DNA from: an uncultured Alkaliphilus sp.
GTDB taxonomy: Bacteria; Bacillota; Clostridia; Peptostreptococcales; Natronincolaceae
Assembly: GCA_938074565.1 (NCBI GenBank)
Contig: CALJEQ010000001.1
Coordinates: 62,001-126,000 of the forward strand
Direction of reading: 5' to 3'
Length of the DNA stretch: 64,000 bases
Position 1 is the stretch's first letter. Every line of letters begins with the position of its first letter. The notes beneath the pieces were generated by a model that saw only the letters and a program-made list of their open reading frames with translations, ran no database searches and was not told where the DNA came from. Shown piece after piece: positions 27,912 to 36,561 of the stretch. Position numbers and translations under genes: made by a program.

Positions 27912-28217
27912 TTATATCTGCATTCTTGTAATTTCTCTATAAGCATCAAGTACTTTATTTCTAACTTGCACCATAAACTGTAATGAAACATCTGCTTTTT
28001 GTGTTGCAATCATCGCTTCATGAATATTCTCTAAATTACCAGAGGCAAGTTTAACAGAATAAAGTTCGCTTTGCTTCTCTAATTTATTAGTATTATTTAT
28101 TGCCTCCATCAGATAATTTTTAAAAGATGTTTCTGTTTTTAGTGTAGGCGTGTCAAATAAACCCAAGCCTTTAACACTATGTACTCCTTTGTTCGTCAAT
28201 ATAGAGTTAATCATCAT
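27912..28217 (-). CDS. fliE: Flagellar hook-basal body protein FliE
   Basis: FliE links the MS ring to the rod and is an early export substrate. At 101 residues it is a small, helical protein with the family's C-terminal signature LQFMVQVRNKVLDAYREI and the MIATQKADVS segment before it. The ATG-ATG start is preceded by GGAGG. It follows flgC and precedes fliF, the usual order. Confidence 0.95.
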   Translation of the reverse strand: MMINSILTNKGVHSVKGLGLFDTPTLKTETSFKNYLMEAINNTNKLEKQSELYSVKLASGNLENIHEAMIATQKADVSLQFMVQVRNKVLDAYREITRMQI

Positions 28218-28229
28218 TTTCTACCTCCA

Positions 28230-28673
28230 CTATCGGCCTAATTCTAGGGCCTTCATTGCCATAGATTTTGTTGTATTAAGTGCTGTTACATTTGCCTCAT
28301 ATCCTCTAGAAGCTGAAATCATATTTGCCATTTCAGTTACAATATCTACATTTGGCATTGTTACGTAACCTTCTTGATCTGCATCGGGATGTCCAGGTTC
28401 GTACACCTTCTTAAAAGCTGATTGATCATTTTTTATTCCTACTACTTCAACCCCACTTAATTTACCTTGAGGCCCCCTAGCATTGCTTAAGTGTTTTGAA
28501 AAAGATATTTGTTCATCCTTTGTTTTAAAAACAACAACTTGTCTACGATAAGGGCTTCCATTACTTGTTCTCGTTGTGTTGGCATTTGCAATATTTTTAG
28601 AAATAGTATCTAGTCTTACCCTTTCAGCTGTCAAACCTGAAGCACTGATATTAATTGAATTAAATATTGACAT
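28230..28673 (-). CDS. flgC: Flagellar proximal rod protein FlgC
   Basis: FlgC is a rod subunit. The 147 residues have the N-terminal rod/hook motif (INISASGLTAERVRLDTISK and NIANANTTRT) and the C-terminal heptad region with DIVTEMANMISASRGYEAN. It lies three bases after flgB. Start ATG. Family assignment to FlgC rather than FlgB or FlgG follows from the NVDIVTEM motif and from size. Confidence 0.96.
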   Translation of the reverse strand: MSIFNSINISASGLTAERVRLDTISKNIANANTTRTSNGSPYRRQVVVFKTKDEQISFSKHLSNARGPQGKLSGVEVVGIKNDQSAFKKVYEPGHPDADQEGYVTMPNVDIVTEMANMISASRGYEANVTALNTTKSMAMKALELGR

Positions 28674-28676
28674 AAT

Positions 28677-29075
28677 CTATCTCTTCCCTTCATTAATTGC
28701 TATCTTTAATCTTTGAAAATGATTGTTCAATTGAGTAGATAGTGTATTAAAAGTAATTGAATTTTTAGCCATTTCTGCCATTTCAACATCTATGTCTACA
28801 TTGTTTTTATCTCTTCTAGTACTGAAATGTTCCTTCTTAACTACCTTGTGACTAACTTCATCTATTGATTTCATACCAATTGGTATATGATTTTGATGGG
28901 TTGTCACTCCAGAAATTTTCTTCCCATCTAAATACTCCTTCAAAACATTTTCAAACTGTACATCCGACTTTTTGAAATTAGGTGTATTTACATTGGCTAT
29001 ATTGTTGGCAATGACCTCGTTTCGTTTCCAAGATGCATTAAGGGCTTTAGTTAATAGATTAATTTCATTATACAT
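28677..29075 (-). CDS. flgB: Flagellar proximal rod protein FlgB
   Basis: FlgB is the rod subunit next to FliE and the first gene of the motility operon. The 132 residues contain the family motif NVIANNIANVNTPNFKKSDVQ (here with small variations) and the C-terminal heptads. The ATG is preceded by GGGAGG. A candidate promoter lies about 200 bases upstream. Having flgB directly after codY matches Bacillus and many clostridia. Confidence 0.96.
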   Translation of the reverse strand: MYNEINLLTKALNASWKRNEVIANNIANVNTPNFKKSDVQFENVLKEYLDGKKISGVTTHQNHIPIGMKSIDEVSHKVVKKEHFSTRRDKNNVDIDVEMAEMAKNSITFNTLSTQLNNHFQRLKIAINEGKR

Positions 29076-29577
29076 AAATATACCTCCCTAAAAATTCTTG
29101 TGCGTAAAACTATATATTGGTAATAAATTCAATTTATATAATTTAAATGTATATTATATACCTAAAAATGTATCTCTTTTCGTAATATATAATATCCATA
29201 GACTATAATTTGATATTTTCTTACAATATCCTTCTTTTTTTTTTGTGCTTTATTCAAAAGGGACTATGGTACTAGAGTAATTATCCTCTTCTGAGTATGT
29301 ACTTTTCAATATAAAACCCCCAAAGTACTGTAATTATGCAATAAAATACAATTAGTATAAAAATTGTTAATTTGCAATTATTATATATGTTTATGTCGCT
29401 TTTTGTTCTTTTTATTATAGCTTATTTTATCATAAAACACCATTACATAAGGGTTAAATTTTTCAAATACCATAAAATAACTTTTTTTTAAATAGTTTCT
29501 GTAACTGGTTGTGGTTTAGTTTTGTGTTAAGTTTCTCCATTACTACCGTGTACTTGTTTTGAATATTTTTTTGCATA
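29076..29577. other. Leader region of the motility operon (no gene)
   Basis: About 500 AT-rich bases separate flgB from the codY terminator and hold no convincing reading frame. They contain a candidate promoter at 29280-29309, several small inverted repeats (for example GTACTTT near 29299 with AAAGTAC near 29323), and an unusually long leader of about 200 bases before flgB. I looked for the conserved cores of cyclic di-GMP riboswitches, which precede flgB in some clostridia, and did not find them. Confidence 0.6.
29280..29309 (-). promoter_or_regulatory. Candidate sigma-A promoter of the motility operon
   Basis: On the minus strand TTGAAA (29304-29309) and GATAAT (29280-29285) are separated by 18 bases, each one mismatch from consensus. 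Transcription would start near 29273 and leave a leader of about 200 bases before flgB. No sigma-28-type element (TAAA with GCCGATAT) is evident in the gap, so early flagellar genes would be read by the housekeeping polymerase. Confidence 0.5.
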
Positions 29578-29611
29578 AAAAAAGATGCATTTTCTAGAAT
29601 GCATCTTTTTT
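29578..29611 (-). terminator. Rho-independent terminator after codY
   Basis: AAAAAAGATGCATT and AATGCATCTTTTTT form a stem with a 6-base loop (TTCTAG), followed by T residues on both strands. It lies 10 bases after the codY stop and separates codY transcription from the motility operon. The flanking A and T runs make it potentially bidirectional. Confidence 0.88.
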
Positions 29612-29621
29612 ATAAAAAGTT

Positions 29622-30401
29622 CTACTTTTTTAGTTTTCTTAATTCCTCTAACAACCTATCATTTAATATCTTAATGTGAGTCCCCTTCATTCCTAGAGAT
29701 CTTGACTCTATAACACCAGCACTCTCAAATTTTCTTAATGCATTTACAATTACAGATCTTGTTATTCCTACACGATCAGCAATTTTACTAGCAACTAACA
29801 AGCCTTCATTACCATTTAATTCATTGAAAATATGTTCAACAGCTTCTAATTCTGAATAGGATAGAGTTCCTATTGCCATTTGAACAACAGCTTTCTTTCT
29901 TGCTTCTTCTTCTATTTCTTCTGTCTTCGCTCTTAATATTTCTAAACCTACTACAGTTGCACTATATTCTACCATTACTAAATCTTCATCAGTAAATTCA
30001 TTTTCATGTCTTGCTAATACCAAAGTCCCAATTCTTTGTCCACTACCATTAATAGGAACAATAGTTACCAATTTATTATAACTCTCTACATCATATTTAA
30101 AGATTTTTAACAATTCATCCTGTGTAATATTAGATTTAGTTTCAATAATTCTTAATAATTGTTCGTTATATTCCTCTGGGAATCTTTTTTCAGCTGTTTT
30201 TTCATCAACAATAATTGGACAATCCGATGAATCAGTCAAGCTTACACCTAGTACTTTTCCCTTTGAACTAGCTACATAAACGTTTGCATCCAGTATTTCA
30301 CTTAGAATTCTACATAATTCATTAAAAGATATGCTATGATCCCCTGATTGTTGTAGGATTCTATTTATTCTTCTGGTCTTTTCCAACAAAGCACTTGCCA
30401 T
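29622..30401 (-). CDS. codY: GTP-sensing global regulator CodY
   Basis: CodY represses nutrient-response genes when branched-chain amino acids and GTP are plentiful. In many Firmicutes it also represses motility. The 259 residues consist of an N-terminal GAF-type ligand domain (about 1-155), a linker helix rich in Glu/Lys, and a C-terminal winged helix-turn-helix with recognition region at about 203-222 ([20 protein letters not shown]). Length is normal. The ATG has AAAGGAGG upstream. It is followed by a strong terminator and then the motility operon, the same neighbourhood as in Bacillus. The hslVU and trmFO/xerC genes that precede it there are absent. Confidence 0.96.
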   Translation of the reverse strand: MASALLEKTRRINRILQQSGDHSISFNELCRILSEILDANVYVASSKGKVLGVSLTDSSDCPIIVDEKTAEKRFPEEYNEQLLRIIETKSNITQDELLKIFKYDVESYNKLVTIVPINGSGQRIGTLVLARHENEFTDEDLVMVEYSATVVGLEILRAKTEEIEEEARKKAVVQMAIGTLSYSELEAVEHIFNELNGNEGLLVASKIADRVGITRSVIVNALRKFESAGVIESRSLGMKGTHIKILNDRLLEELRKLKK

Positions 30402-30750
30402 TTTATTTCCTCCTTTGTATGGTGAATATAATAACCTTTTTTCTGCTTAACTATTTAACGGTAAGTTGAAATATTAATGTGAAAACGTTTAGCTTTAAAT
30501 TTTGTCTTTTAATATAATTATTAATTATGTACTTTAATATTTACTGTATTTCTTTCTTAATTGTAGTAAAATTTGTACTTATTAATTATATCATTTCTGT
30601 AATAACCTATTTTATACACTTAATTATAAATAAACTACTTATTAAATATTAATTCCCTTATCATCATAAATAAGAATGTAACCTAAAAGAAATATTATCA
30701 TAATAGATAAAGGGAATCAATAGATATTTTCTTAAGAAATGGTAATTTTT
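30402..30750. other. Intergenic region codY-topA with long imperfect inverted repeat
   Basis: The 349 bases between topA and codY are AT-rich and contain no gene I can support. The main feature is an inverted repeat: ATTCCCTTATC around 30652-30663 pairs with GATAAAGGGAAT at 30706-30717 (one bulged base), with about 40 bases between the arms that themselves contain TTATCAT/ATTATCATAAT repeats. No T-run follows on the minus strand. It may act as a weak terminator for topA or as an mRNA structure. The codY promoter must lie between this and 30401, but I see no convincing -35/-10 pair. Confidence 0.55.
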
Positions 30751-32829
30751 TTAATTTTCAATTATTTCTTCAAACTTACAATCTTTGTTGATACAAGTAA
30801 TTTTCTCGCTTTTCTTATTCTTTTTATGTACTAGGATTTGTTGACACTGAGGACATTTTCGGTCTATAGGCCTACTCCATGATACAAAACGACATTGTGG
30901 AAAAGCACTACAACCATAGAATACTCTTCCTTTTTTGGACCTTCTTTCGATGACTTCTCCATCATCACAGTCGGGGCATTTTATTCCCAATTTGTTTACT
31001 ATCGGCTCTGTACGGGTGCATTCTGGATAATTAGAACAAGCTAAAAATTTCCCATACCTTCCGTGTTTAATTAACATTTTCGCTCCACATGCTTTACAGA
31101 TTTCATCGCTTTCCTCGACTAAGTCAATTTCCTCCATATCATTTTCAGCTACTTCTAGCATTTTACCAAACGAATCATAGAAGGTACTTATCAGTTTATG
31201 CCAATCTTGACCGCCCTCTTCAACTTCATCCAGCTGTTTTTCAAGGTCTGCTGTAAAATTAACATCCAACACATCACCAAAATAGTTAACTAATATTTCA
31301 GTTACAATTATACCTAATTCTGTTGGTTTTAGATTCTTACCTTCCTTTTCCACATAACCTCTAGATAGAATGGTGGAGATGGTGGGAGAATATGTACTGG
31401 GTCTACCAATTCCTAGCTCCTCCATTATTTTTACTAGAGAAGCTTCTGTATATCTTGGGGGAGGCTGAGTAAAATGTTGCTTAGGTAAAGTATTTACTAT
31501 ATCAACCTTTTCTCCTTCTTCTAAAATAGGTAAGTTTACATCTTCTGAAGTATTTGCATAACTATAGACCTTTAAGAAGCCATCGAATTTTAACCGAGAA
31601 CCTGTGGACTTAAAAGTGATATTTTCCACTTCTAGTTCAATAGATAGGGTATCAAACACAGCTGGTGCCATTTGACTTGAAACAAATCTTTCCCAAATCA
31701 TTTTATACAAATTAAACTGATCTTTTGTTAGTGAAGATTTAATAGAAGCTGGGTCTAACTCTACATAGGTAGGGCGTATAGCTTCATGGGCGTCTTGTAT
31801 CTCTTTTTTATTATCCTTTTCTTTTTTCTTCGGTACTTCTTGAGATAAATACTCTAAACCGAATTTTTCTATAATTAGATTTTTAGCATTTTCTTTAGCT
31901 TCATCTGATATTCTTGTAGAGTCAGTACGCATATATGTAATTAACCCCACTGTGCCTTCCTTTTCTAAGTCTATTCCTTCATATAGTTGTTGTGCAATAG
32001 ACATTGTCTTTTTCGTTGAAAAACCCAGTTTATTAGAAGCCTCTTGCTGTAATGTACTTGTAATAAAAGGTAAATAAGAATTTCTTTTCTTTTCACTCTT
32101 TTTTACTGTAGTAATTTCCAATTGTTTATTTTCTATTTTTTTTAATATAGCATCTACTTCTTCTTGTTTATTTAAGTCTTTATTTCCATCTTGATCACTA
32201 TGAAACTTAGCCTCAAAACCTTCTTTATTCTTATTTTTCAACTCCAGCATTAAACTCCAATATTCAACAGGCTGAAAGTTATTTATTTCTTCTTCCCTAT
32301 CTTTAATAATCTTAGTAGCAACAGATTGTACTCTACCTGCACTAAGTCCCTTTCTTAAATTTCTCCAAAGTAAAGGACTAATTTTATAACCAACAAGTCG
32401 ATCTAAAACCCGTCTAGCCTGTTGTGCATCTACAAGACTTTTATTGATAGCTCTTGGCTTTTTTATTGCGTTCTTTATGGCAGTTTTAGTAATCTCATTA
32501 AATTCTATTCGACAGGGTGTCTCCTCTGGAATATTTAAAGCATTGGCTAAATGCCAAGAAATTGCCTCTCCTTCTCTATCAGGGTCCGTTGCTAGTAAAA
32601 CTTTAGTAGCTTTCTTAGCTTCTTGTCTAATTTCTTTTAATACTGGACCTTTACCTCGTATAGTAATATATTCCGGGTTAAAATTATTATCTATATCTAC
32701 CCCCAGTTTACTTTTAGGTAAATCTATTATATGTCCAATAGATGCCTTTACAATATAGTTTGTACCAAGAAACTTCTTTATGGTTTTAGCTTTAGCTGGT
32801 GATTCTACAATCACTAATGATTTTGCCAA
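30751..32829 (-). CDS. topA: DNA topoisomerase I TopA
   Basis: TopA relaxes negative supercoils. The 692 residues carry the N-terminal Toprim domain (LVIVESPAKAKTI, with the acidic triad region TDPDREGEAI), catalytic Tyr299 in GLITYMRTDST, and three C-terminal zinc-ribbon motifs. The first two are of the topoisomerase type, CKAC ... CSNYPEC and CPDC ... CSAFPQC. A third, shorter one at the end has CPQC ... CINKDC. The start is TTG with GGAGGTG six bases upstream. A promoter is seen at the end of dprA. Confidence 0.97.
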   Translation of the reverse strand: MAKSLVIVESPAKAKTIKKFLGTNYIVKASIGHIIDLPKSKLGVDIDNNFNPEYITIRGKGPVLKEIRQEAKKATKVLLATDPDREGEAISWHLANALNIPEETPCRIEFNEITKTAIKNAIKKPRAINKSLVDAQQARRVLDRLVGYKISPLLWRNLRKGLSAGRVQSVATKIIKDREEEINNFQPVEYWSLMLELKNKNKEGFEAKFHSDQDGNKDLNKQEEVDAILKKIENKQLEITTVKKSEKKRNSYLPFITSTLQQEASNKLGFSTKKTMSIAQQLYEGIDLEKEGTVGLITYMRTDSTRISDEAKENAKNLIIEKFGLEYLSQEVPKKKEKDNKKEIQDAHEAIRPTYVELDPASIKSSLTKDQFNLYKMIWERFVSSQMAPAVFDTLSIELEVENITFKSTGSRLKFDGFLKVYSYANTSEDVNLPILEEGEKVDIVNTLPKQHFTQPPPRYTEASLVKIMEELGIGRPSTYSPTISTILSRGYVEKEGKNLKPTELGIIVTEILVNYFGDVLDVNFTADLEKQLDEVEEGGQDWHKLISTFYDSFGKMLEVAENDMEEIDLVEESDEICKACGAKMLIKHGRYGKFLACSNYPECTRTEPIVNKLGIKCPDCDDGEVIERRSKKGRVFYGCSAFPQCRFVSWSRPIDRKCPQCQQILVHKKNKKSEKITCINKDCKFEEIIEN

Positions 32830-32890
32830 TTACCACACCTCCAATTCGATCTATGTTTTTTGGAAACATTAGACAAAATCAATTCCCCTC

Positions 32891-32919
32891 ATTATAACAA
32901 TATATTAGTTCGCTGTAAA
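32891..32919 (-). promoter_or_regulatory. Promoter of topA, overlapping the end of dprA
   Basis: On the minus strand TTTACA (32914-32919) and TATAAT (32891-32896) are separated by 17 bases, with a TG extension one base before the -10. The -35 lies in the last codons of dprA. Transcription would start near 32884, about 55 bases before topA. topA can therefore be expressed apart from dprA. Confidence 0.7.
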
Positions 32920-33993
32920 TGTCTTACCAGGCAATTGGCTAATGAAACCTTTTATTTCCAACACAGTTAAGATACTACTTAACTCTTGTATTTTTAAGCC
33001 TGACTTATAAACAAGTAAGTCAATAGGGATTTGCCCTTGTTTTATTATAGTATAGATTTTATCTTCTAACTGACTTAACTCTTGCTTAGTTTCTCTTTTA
33101 AACTGTGTTCTAATTGTATATTTACTTTCCAAGTCTTCTAAAACATCATCAATACTAAGTAATATTTTGGCTCCATCTCTAATTAACTTATTGGTACCTT
33201 TACTTTGAAGCTGATTAATATTCCCTGGTAAAGCATATACTTCCTTTCCTTGCTCTAAAGCAAAGTCAACAGTTATTAATGCACCACTTTTTTCAGCTGC
33301 CTCAATAACGATTACCCCATCAGATAAACCGCTAATAATTCGATTTCTAGCAGGAAAATGATGTTTTAATGGAGGTGTTCCTAACGAATATTCACTGATT
33401 ATACAACCAACATTTATCATTTCCTTCATTATAGAAGCATTGGATGCAGGATAGACTTGGTCAACTCCACAACCTAATACGCCAATAGTGTATCCGTCAT
33501 TCTCCAAAACACTCTTGTGACTGACTGCATCGACTCCCAATGCTAAACCACTGATTACACCAATTCCCCATTTACTTAGTTCTTTGGCAAATTGATATGC
33601 GGCCCATTTACCATAAGGACTAGCTTTTCTAGACCCCACGATAGAGATTAGAGGAAGGTGAAATGCGGCTTTTCCTTTTATGTATATTACAAAAGGAGCA
33701 TCATATATGCACCTTAATTTCTCAGGATATTCATCGTCTAAAATAGTAATGACCTTAACATTTTCCTGCTGAAGCTTTAAATTCATTTTCTCTAAATATG
33801 ATTTATTCCTATTTTGGGTAATTTTATCGGCAATTATTCGATTTTTATTAAGGGCAATAAATAGTTCCTTTTCTTCTGCCTCCCAAATTCCTTTAATTTC
33901 ACCAAAGTAATCCAGTAACTGTTTTACTGTTTTATAATTTATACCCCCTATATGACTAAGCCAAACTAAAATGTCTCTATCCTTCAAAGTCAA
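32905..33993 (-). CDS. dprA: DNA-processing protein DprA (Smf)
   Basis: DprA binds incoming single-stranded DNA in transformation and loads RecA. It is widely kept in bacteria not known to be competent. The 362 residues show an N-terminal SAM-like helical part and the Rossmann-fold core with SIVGSRKASPYGKWAAYQFA, SGLALGVDAVSHK and VIVIEAAEKSGALIT. A C-terminal winged-helix domain (about 295-358) follows. The start is TTG with AAGGAGG seven bases upstream. Downstream topA follows as in Bacillus. Confidence 0.96.
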   Translation of the reverse strand: MTLKDRDILVWLSHIGGINYKTVKQLLDYFGEIKGIWEAEEKELFIALNKNRIIADKITQNRNKSYLEKMNLKLQQENVKVITILDDEYPEKLRCIYDAPFVIYIKGKAAFHLPLISIVGSRKASPYGKWAAYQFAKELSKWGIGVISGLALGVDAVSHKSVLENDGYTIGVLGCGVDQVYPASNASIMKEMINVGCIISEYSLGTPPLKHHFPARNRIISGLSDGVIVIEAAEKSGALITVDFALEQGKEVYALPGNINQLQSKGTNKLIRDGAKILLSIDDVLEDLESKYTIRTQFKRETKQELSQLEDKIYTIIKQGQIPIDLLVYKSGLKIQELSSILTVLEIKGFISQLPGKTFTAN

Positions 33994-34149
33994 AATATTG
34001 CCTCCTTAATAGTTATTTTTATTACCTCAACAATTATATTAATCTATAAAATATATAATTGAATTAAATAAAAAACATTAAATAATAGAGAAACAAATTT
34101 CCTTAATTAAATAAAAAAAGAAAATATATCTAAAGCTTAGACATAACAC

Positions 34150-34178
34150 ATTATATAACAAGTAATTCAATTTATAAA
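34150..34178 (-). promoter_or_regulatory. Weak candidate promoter upstream of dprA
   Basis: TTTATA (34173-34178) and TATAAT (34150-34155) on the minus strand are 17 bases apart. The gap between plsC and dprA (287 bases) is extremely AT-rich, so chance matches are likely. The leader would be about 150 bases. Confidence 0.3.
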
Positions 34179-34239
34179 CTGTTAATTATTTAATATTTGG
34201 AAATATCTTATTAAATTATTCTTAATTTTTTAATTTTTT

Positions 34240-34276
34240 AAAAAATGCCTAGATTAAATATATCTAGACATTTTTT
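34240..34276 (-). terminator. Rho-independent terminator after plsC
   Basis: AAAAAATG-C-CTAGA pairs with TCTAG-A-CATTTTTT across a 9-base loop with one internal mismatch. T-runs occur on both sides. It lies 4 bases after the plsC stop. Confidence 0.82.
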
Positions 34277-34280
34277 CTTG

Positions 34281-35075
34281 TTAGCCTATATGAGTTCCCC
34301 ATTTTTGTAAATGTGTAGCAATAAAATCTATTGTCAATTTATGTTCTTCTTTTCCATTACCCGTAATCTCCATTGCTTTACCAAATGCCATATGTATATG
34401 TTCTTGGCGTTTTATTGCTCCTAAATCTTTTAAGTATTTCCCATTTTCCCAGAAATCTGTTTTTATTGCAATGGGTAGTACAGGCACATTTCCTCTTTTA
34501 GCTAATTTAATACCCAGTGTATTGAATTCTTCAGGTATAAACTTAGTTGTTCTTGTGCTTTGAGGAAATATTATTACAGACCTACCTTTTTCCAACATTT
34601 CTAACCCTTGTGACATGACCGCCTGTAGGTCTTCTCTCGGATTAACTCGCTTAACCACAATCGGTTTTCTTGCAATCATAATGGAGCCTATTAAGGGATG
34701 CATTGATAAACTTTCCTTAATTACGAAACTCGCCTTCATGCGAGGAGCTATAATACTTGGAAAAACCATCGTTTCCAACGTACTCATATGGTTACTTACA
34801 AATACCACTGGTTTAGGGCACTCAATTAAATTATTTAATCCAGTTAGGTGAAAACGACCACCACAACCTTCTATTATTTTAAATATATTATAAGAAGCTA
34901 AAGCCCATTGAGCCCTATCAAATTTTCCTGCATCGGCTAATTTTTTTGACGCTAAAACCTGTCTAATAAATTTATAATGGAAATAGTACCTACTGCCTAA
35001 TGCAATTTTGTCAAAAAAATACCGTGGAGCTTCATCTGGAGTATGATATGAATCTTCTGGAAAATAAACCTTCAT
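34281..35075 (-). CDS. PlsC-type acyltransferase with variant catalytic motifs
   Basis: The 264-residue protein belongs to the glycerolipid acyltransferase superfamily, which transfers acyl chains to lysophosphatidate or related acceptors. Motif I reads SNHMSTLE, that is His-x4-Glu instead of the usual His-x4-Asp. Motif III is FPQSTRTT instead of FPEGTRS. The later proline motif (VPVLPIAI) is normal. No clear membrane helix is seen, but a weak hydrophobic region occurs near 78-100. The same variants exist in a subgroup of annotated 1-acylglycerol-3-phosphate acyltransferases as far as I recall. Substrate is therefore uncertain. It has its own promoter and terminator. Confidence 0.75.
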   Translation of the reverse strand: MKVYFPEDSYHTPDEAPRYFFDKIALGSRYYFHYKFIRQVLASKKLADAGKFDRAQWALASYNIFKIIEGCGGRFHLTGLNNLIECPKPVVFVSNHMSTLETMVFPSIIAPRMKASFVIKESLSMHPLIGSIMIARKPIVVKRVNPREDLQAVMSQGLEMLEKGRSVIIFPQSTRTTKFIPEEFNTLGIKLAKRGNVPVLPIAIKTDFWENGKYLKDLGAIKRQEHIHMAFGKAMEITGNGKEEHKLTIDFIATHLQKWGTHIG

Positions 35076-35147
35076 GTTATAAACCCACCTTACTTAATTT
35101 ATTATTGTTTTATTATTGACTACATAACACGAACAAAACCAAGCTTA

Positions 35148-35176
35148 ATTATATCAATTGTTACATTCCACTACAA
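35148..35176 (-). promoter_or_regulatory. Candidate extended -10 promoter of plsC
   Basis: TTGTAG (35171-35176) and TATAAT (35148-35153), 17 bases apart on the minus strand. A TG one base upstream of the -10 makes it an extended -10 element. Start near 35141, about 66 bases before the ATG. Confidence 0.5.
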
Positions 35177-35288
35177 TGATTTATGGTGGGAAAATATTTT
35201 ATTTCCGTGGAAATAGTGAAACTTCAACATTACATATAATATTTTGTAGTATTTTATCAAAATTTCTTAATTGTTATTTATTATTCAC

Positions 35289-35909
35289 TTAGAAGGTCGA
35301 AGCCTTGTTAAATGGATAAAACCGAAACTTTACATTCCCCCTAATATTTTCATAGGGTATCGAACCCACTTGACGACTATCCTTACTCCCATTTCGATTA
35401 TCTCCCATTACATAAATATGATTTTGTGGAACAACTACAGACTCAAAAGGTACTACCATTTCTTCTACCAAATAATCTTCTTCCAACATAATCCCATTTC
35501 TATAAACTTTATTATCAATAAATTCTAAGTGGTCACCAGATTTTCCAATAACTCTTTTTATCCATATATTCTCATTTTTTCTCTTTGTTATTTTACTAAT
35601 CAAGGCACTATCAATAAATTCATCTTTAATTTTTCTTGATCGACTATTATTACCATCTACAATAATAATATCTCCATAATCAGGTGTTATTTTTAACATT
35701 CGACTTACCTTCCATGCCAAGATCTGATCCCCTTCTTGAAAGGTAGGCCACATAGAACTTTGTTGAACCGTATACAATTCCACCACAAATACGTTTATTA
35801 ATAAAGCTACTACTATCGCCGTCACTATGGAAATTGTCCAATCCCTAAGTTCAGTTACTATTCTAATTTTCATTTTATTTTCTGTTTTATTGTTATCTTG
35901 AAGAATCAT
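35289..35909 (-). CDS. lepB: Signal peptidase I
   Basis: Type I signal peptidase cleaves signal peptides from exported proteins at the outer membrane face. One N-terminal membrane helix (about residues 26-46) is followed by the catalytic serine motif with Ser52 (SSMWPT). Next come the catalytic lysine motif, Lys118 in IKRVIG, and the later conserved box GDNRNGSKDSRQVG. I start it at the ATG at 35909, eight bases after AGGGGG. A start at 35936 would overlap the upstream ydcF-like gene. It follows a YdcF-like gene and a secreted amylase, which may share a transcript with it. Confidence 0.94.
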   Translation of the reverse strand: MILQDNNKTENKMKIRIVTELRDWTISIVTAIVVALLINVFVVELYTVQQSSMWPTFQEGDQILAWKVSRMLKITPDYGDIIIVDGNNSRSRKIKDEFIDSALISKITKRKNENIWIKRVIGKSGDHLEFIDNKVYRNGIMLEEDYLVEEMVVPFESVVVPQNHIYVMGDNRNGSKDSRQVGSIPYENIRGNVKFRFYPFNKASTF

Positions 35910-35935
35910 TTTTTTATCCCCCTGTTTATATACCA

Positions 35936-36523
35936 TTATATATAATATCTTAAATAGTGTTGCGCTATGGCTACTACTTCCCTTAATGTATACTTAAATT
36001 TTAGACTTTTGTTACTGTAAAGGACACTATTCTTAACAGGTGCCCCATAAGCTAGTAATCCATTTTCCTTTGCAATTAATAATGCTCTTTTTAAATGAAA
36101 AGCATCAGTAACAATAATCGCTGTTTCCCATTGGTTTTGTTTCATTATTTCCATACTTAACTCTATGTTTTCACGGGTATTTGTAGCTTTCCTCTCTAAA
36201 AACAGAATGTCTTCATCTACTCCTAGTTGTATTAAGCTTTCCTTCATTGCCTCAGCCTCTGTAGGTGGATATTTACCCATCCCCCCAGTTAAAATAAAGA
36301 AATTGGAAAGTCCTTCATTATGAATGGTGGCACTATGATGGATTCGTGCTTGGAGGGCGGGGCTGGGACCCATTGGCCATACAGCAGCCCCTAGTACAAT
36401 AATTACATCTGCTTTTTGAGGTTCTGTGTATTCTCCAACTTGTGAAATTGAATAATACTGGTAACCACCCCACCCGATAAAAAGGCAACCCACCGAAATA
36501 ATGATTAAAAAAACTTTCTTCAT
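35936..36523 (-). CDS. YdcF/SanA-like DUF218 membrane protein
   Basis: The 195-residue protein belongs to the DUF218 (YdcF/SanA/ElyC) family, linked in other bacteria to cell-envelope maintenance. Its exact biochemical function is not established. There is one N-terminal membrane helix (about 4-22). The domain then shows the family motifs ADVIIVLGAAV, ILTGGMGKYPPTEAEAM, ATNTRENIELSM and VTDAFHLKRAL. The outside location is inferred from topology. It lies between the amylase and signal peptidase genes, with its stop immediately before the lepB leader. Confidence 0.8.
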   Translation of the reverse strand: MKKVFLIIISVGCLFIGWGGYQYYSISQVGEYTEPQKADVIIVLGAAVWPMGPSPALQARIHHSATIHNEGLSNFFILTGGMGKYPPTEAEAMKESLIQLGVDEDILFLERKATNTRENIELSMEIMKQNQWETAIIVTDAFHLKRALLIAKENGLLAYGAPVKNSVLYSNKSLKFKYTLREVVAIAQHYLRYYI

Positions 36524-36561
36524 ATAAGGCTCCTTTATAGTTACTAATTACTCAATATTAA

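Noticed and set aside
29452-29473. CodY box near the motility promoter (AAATTTTTCAAAT)
   Set aside because: Too many mismatches to the 15-base CodY consensus, and AT-rich background makes chance matches common.
29076-29577. Cyclic di-GMP riboswitch before flgB, as in some clostridia
   Set aside because: The conserved aptamer cores are not seen on the minus strand.
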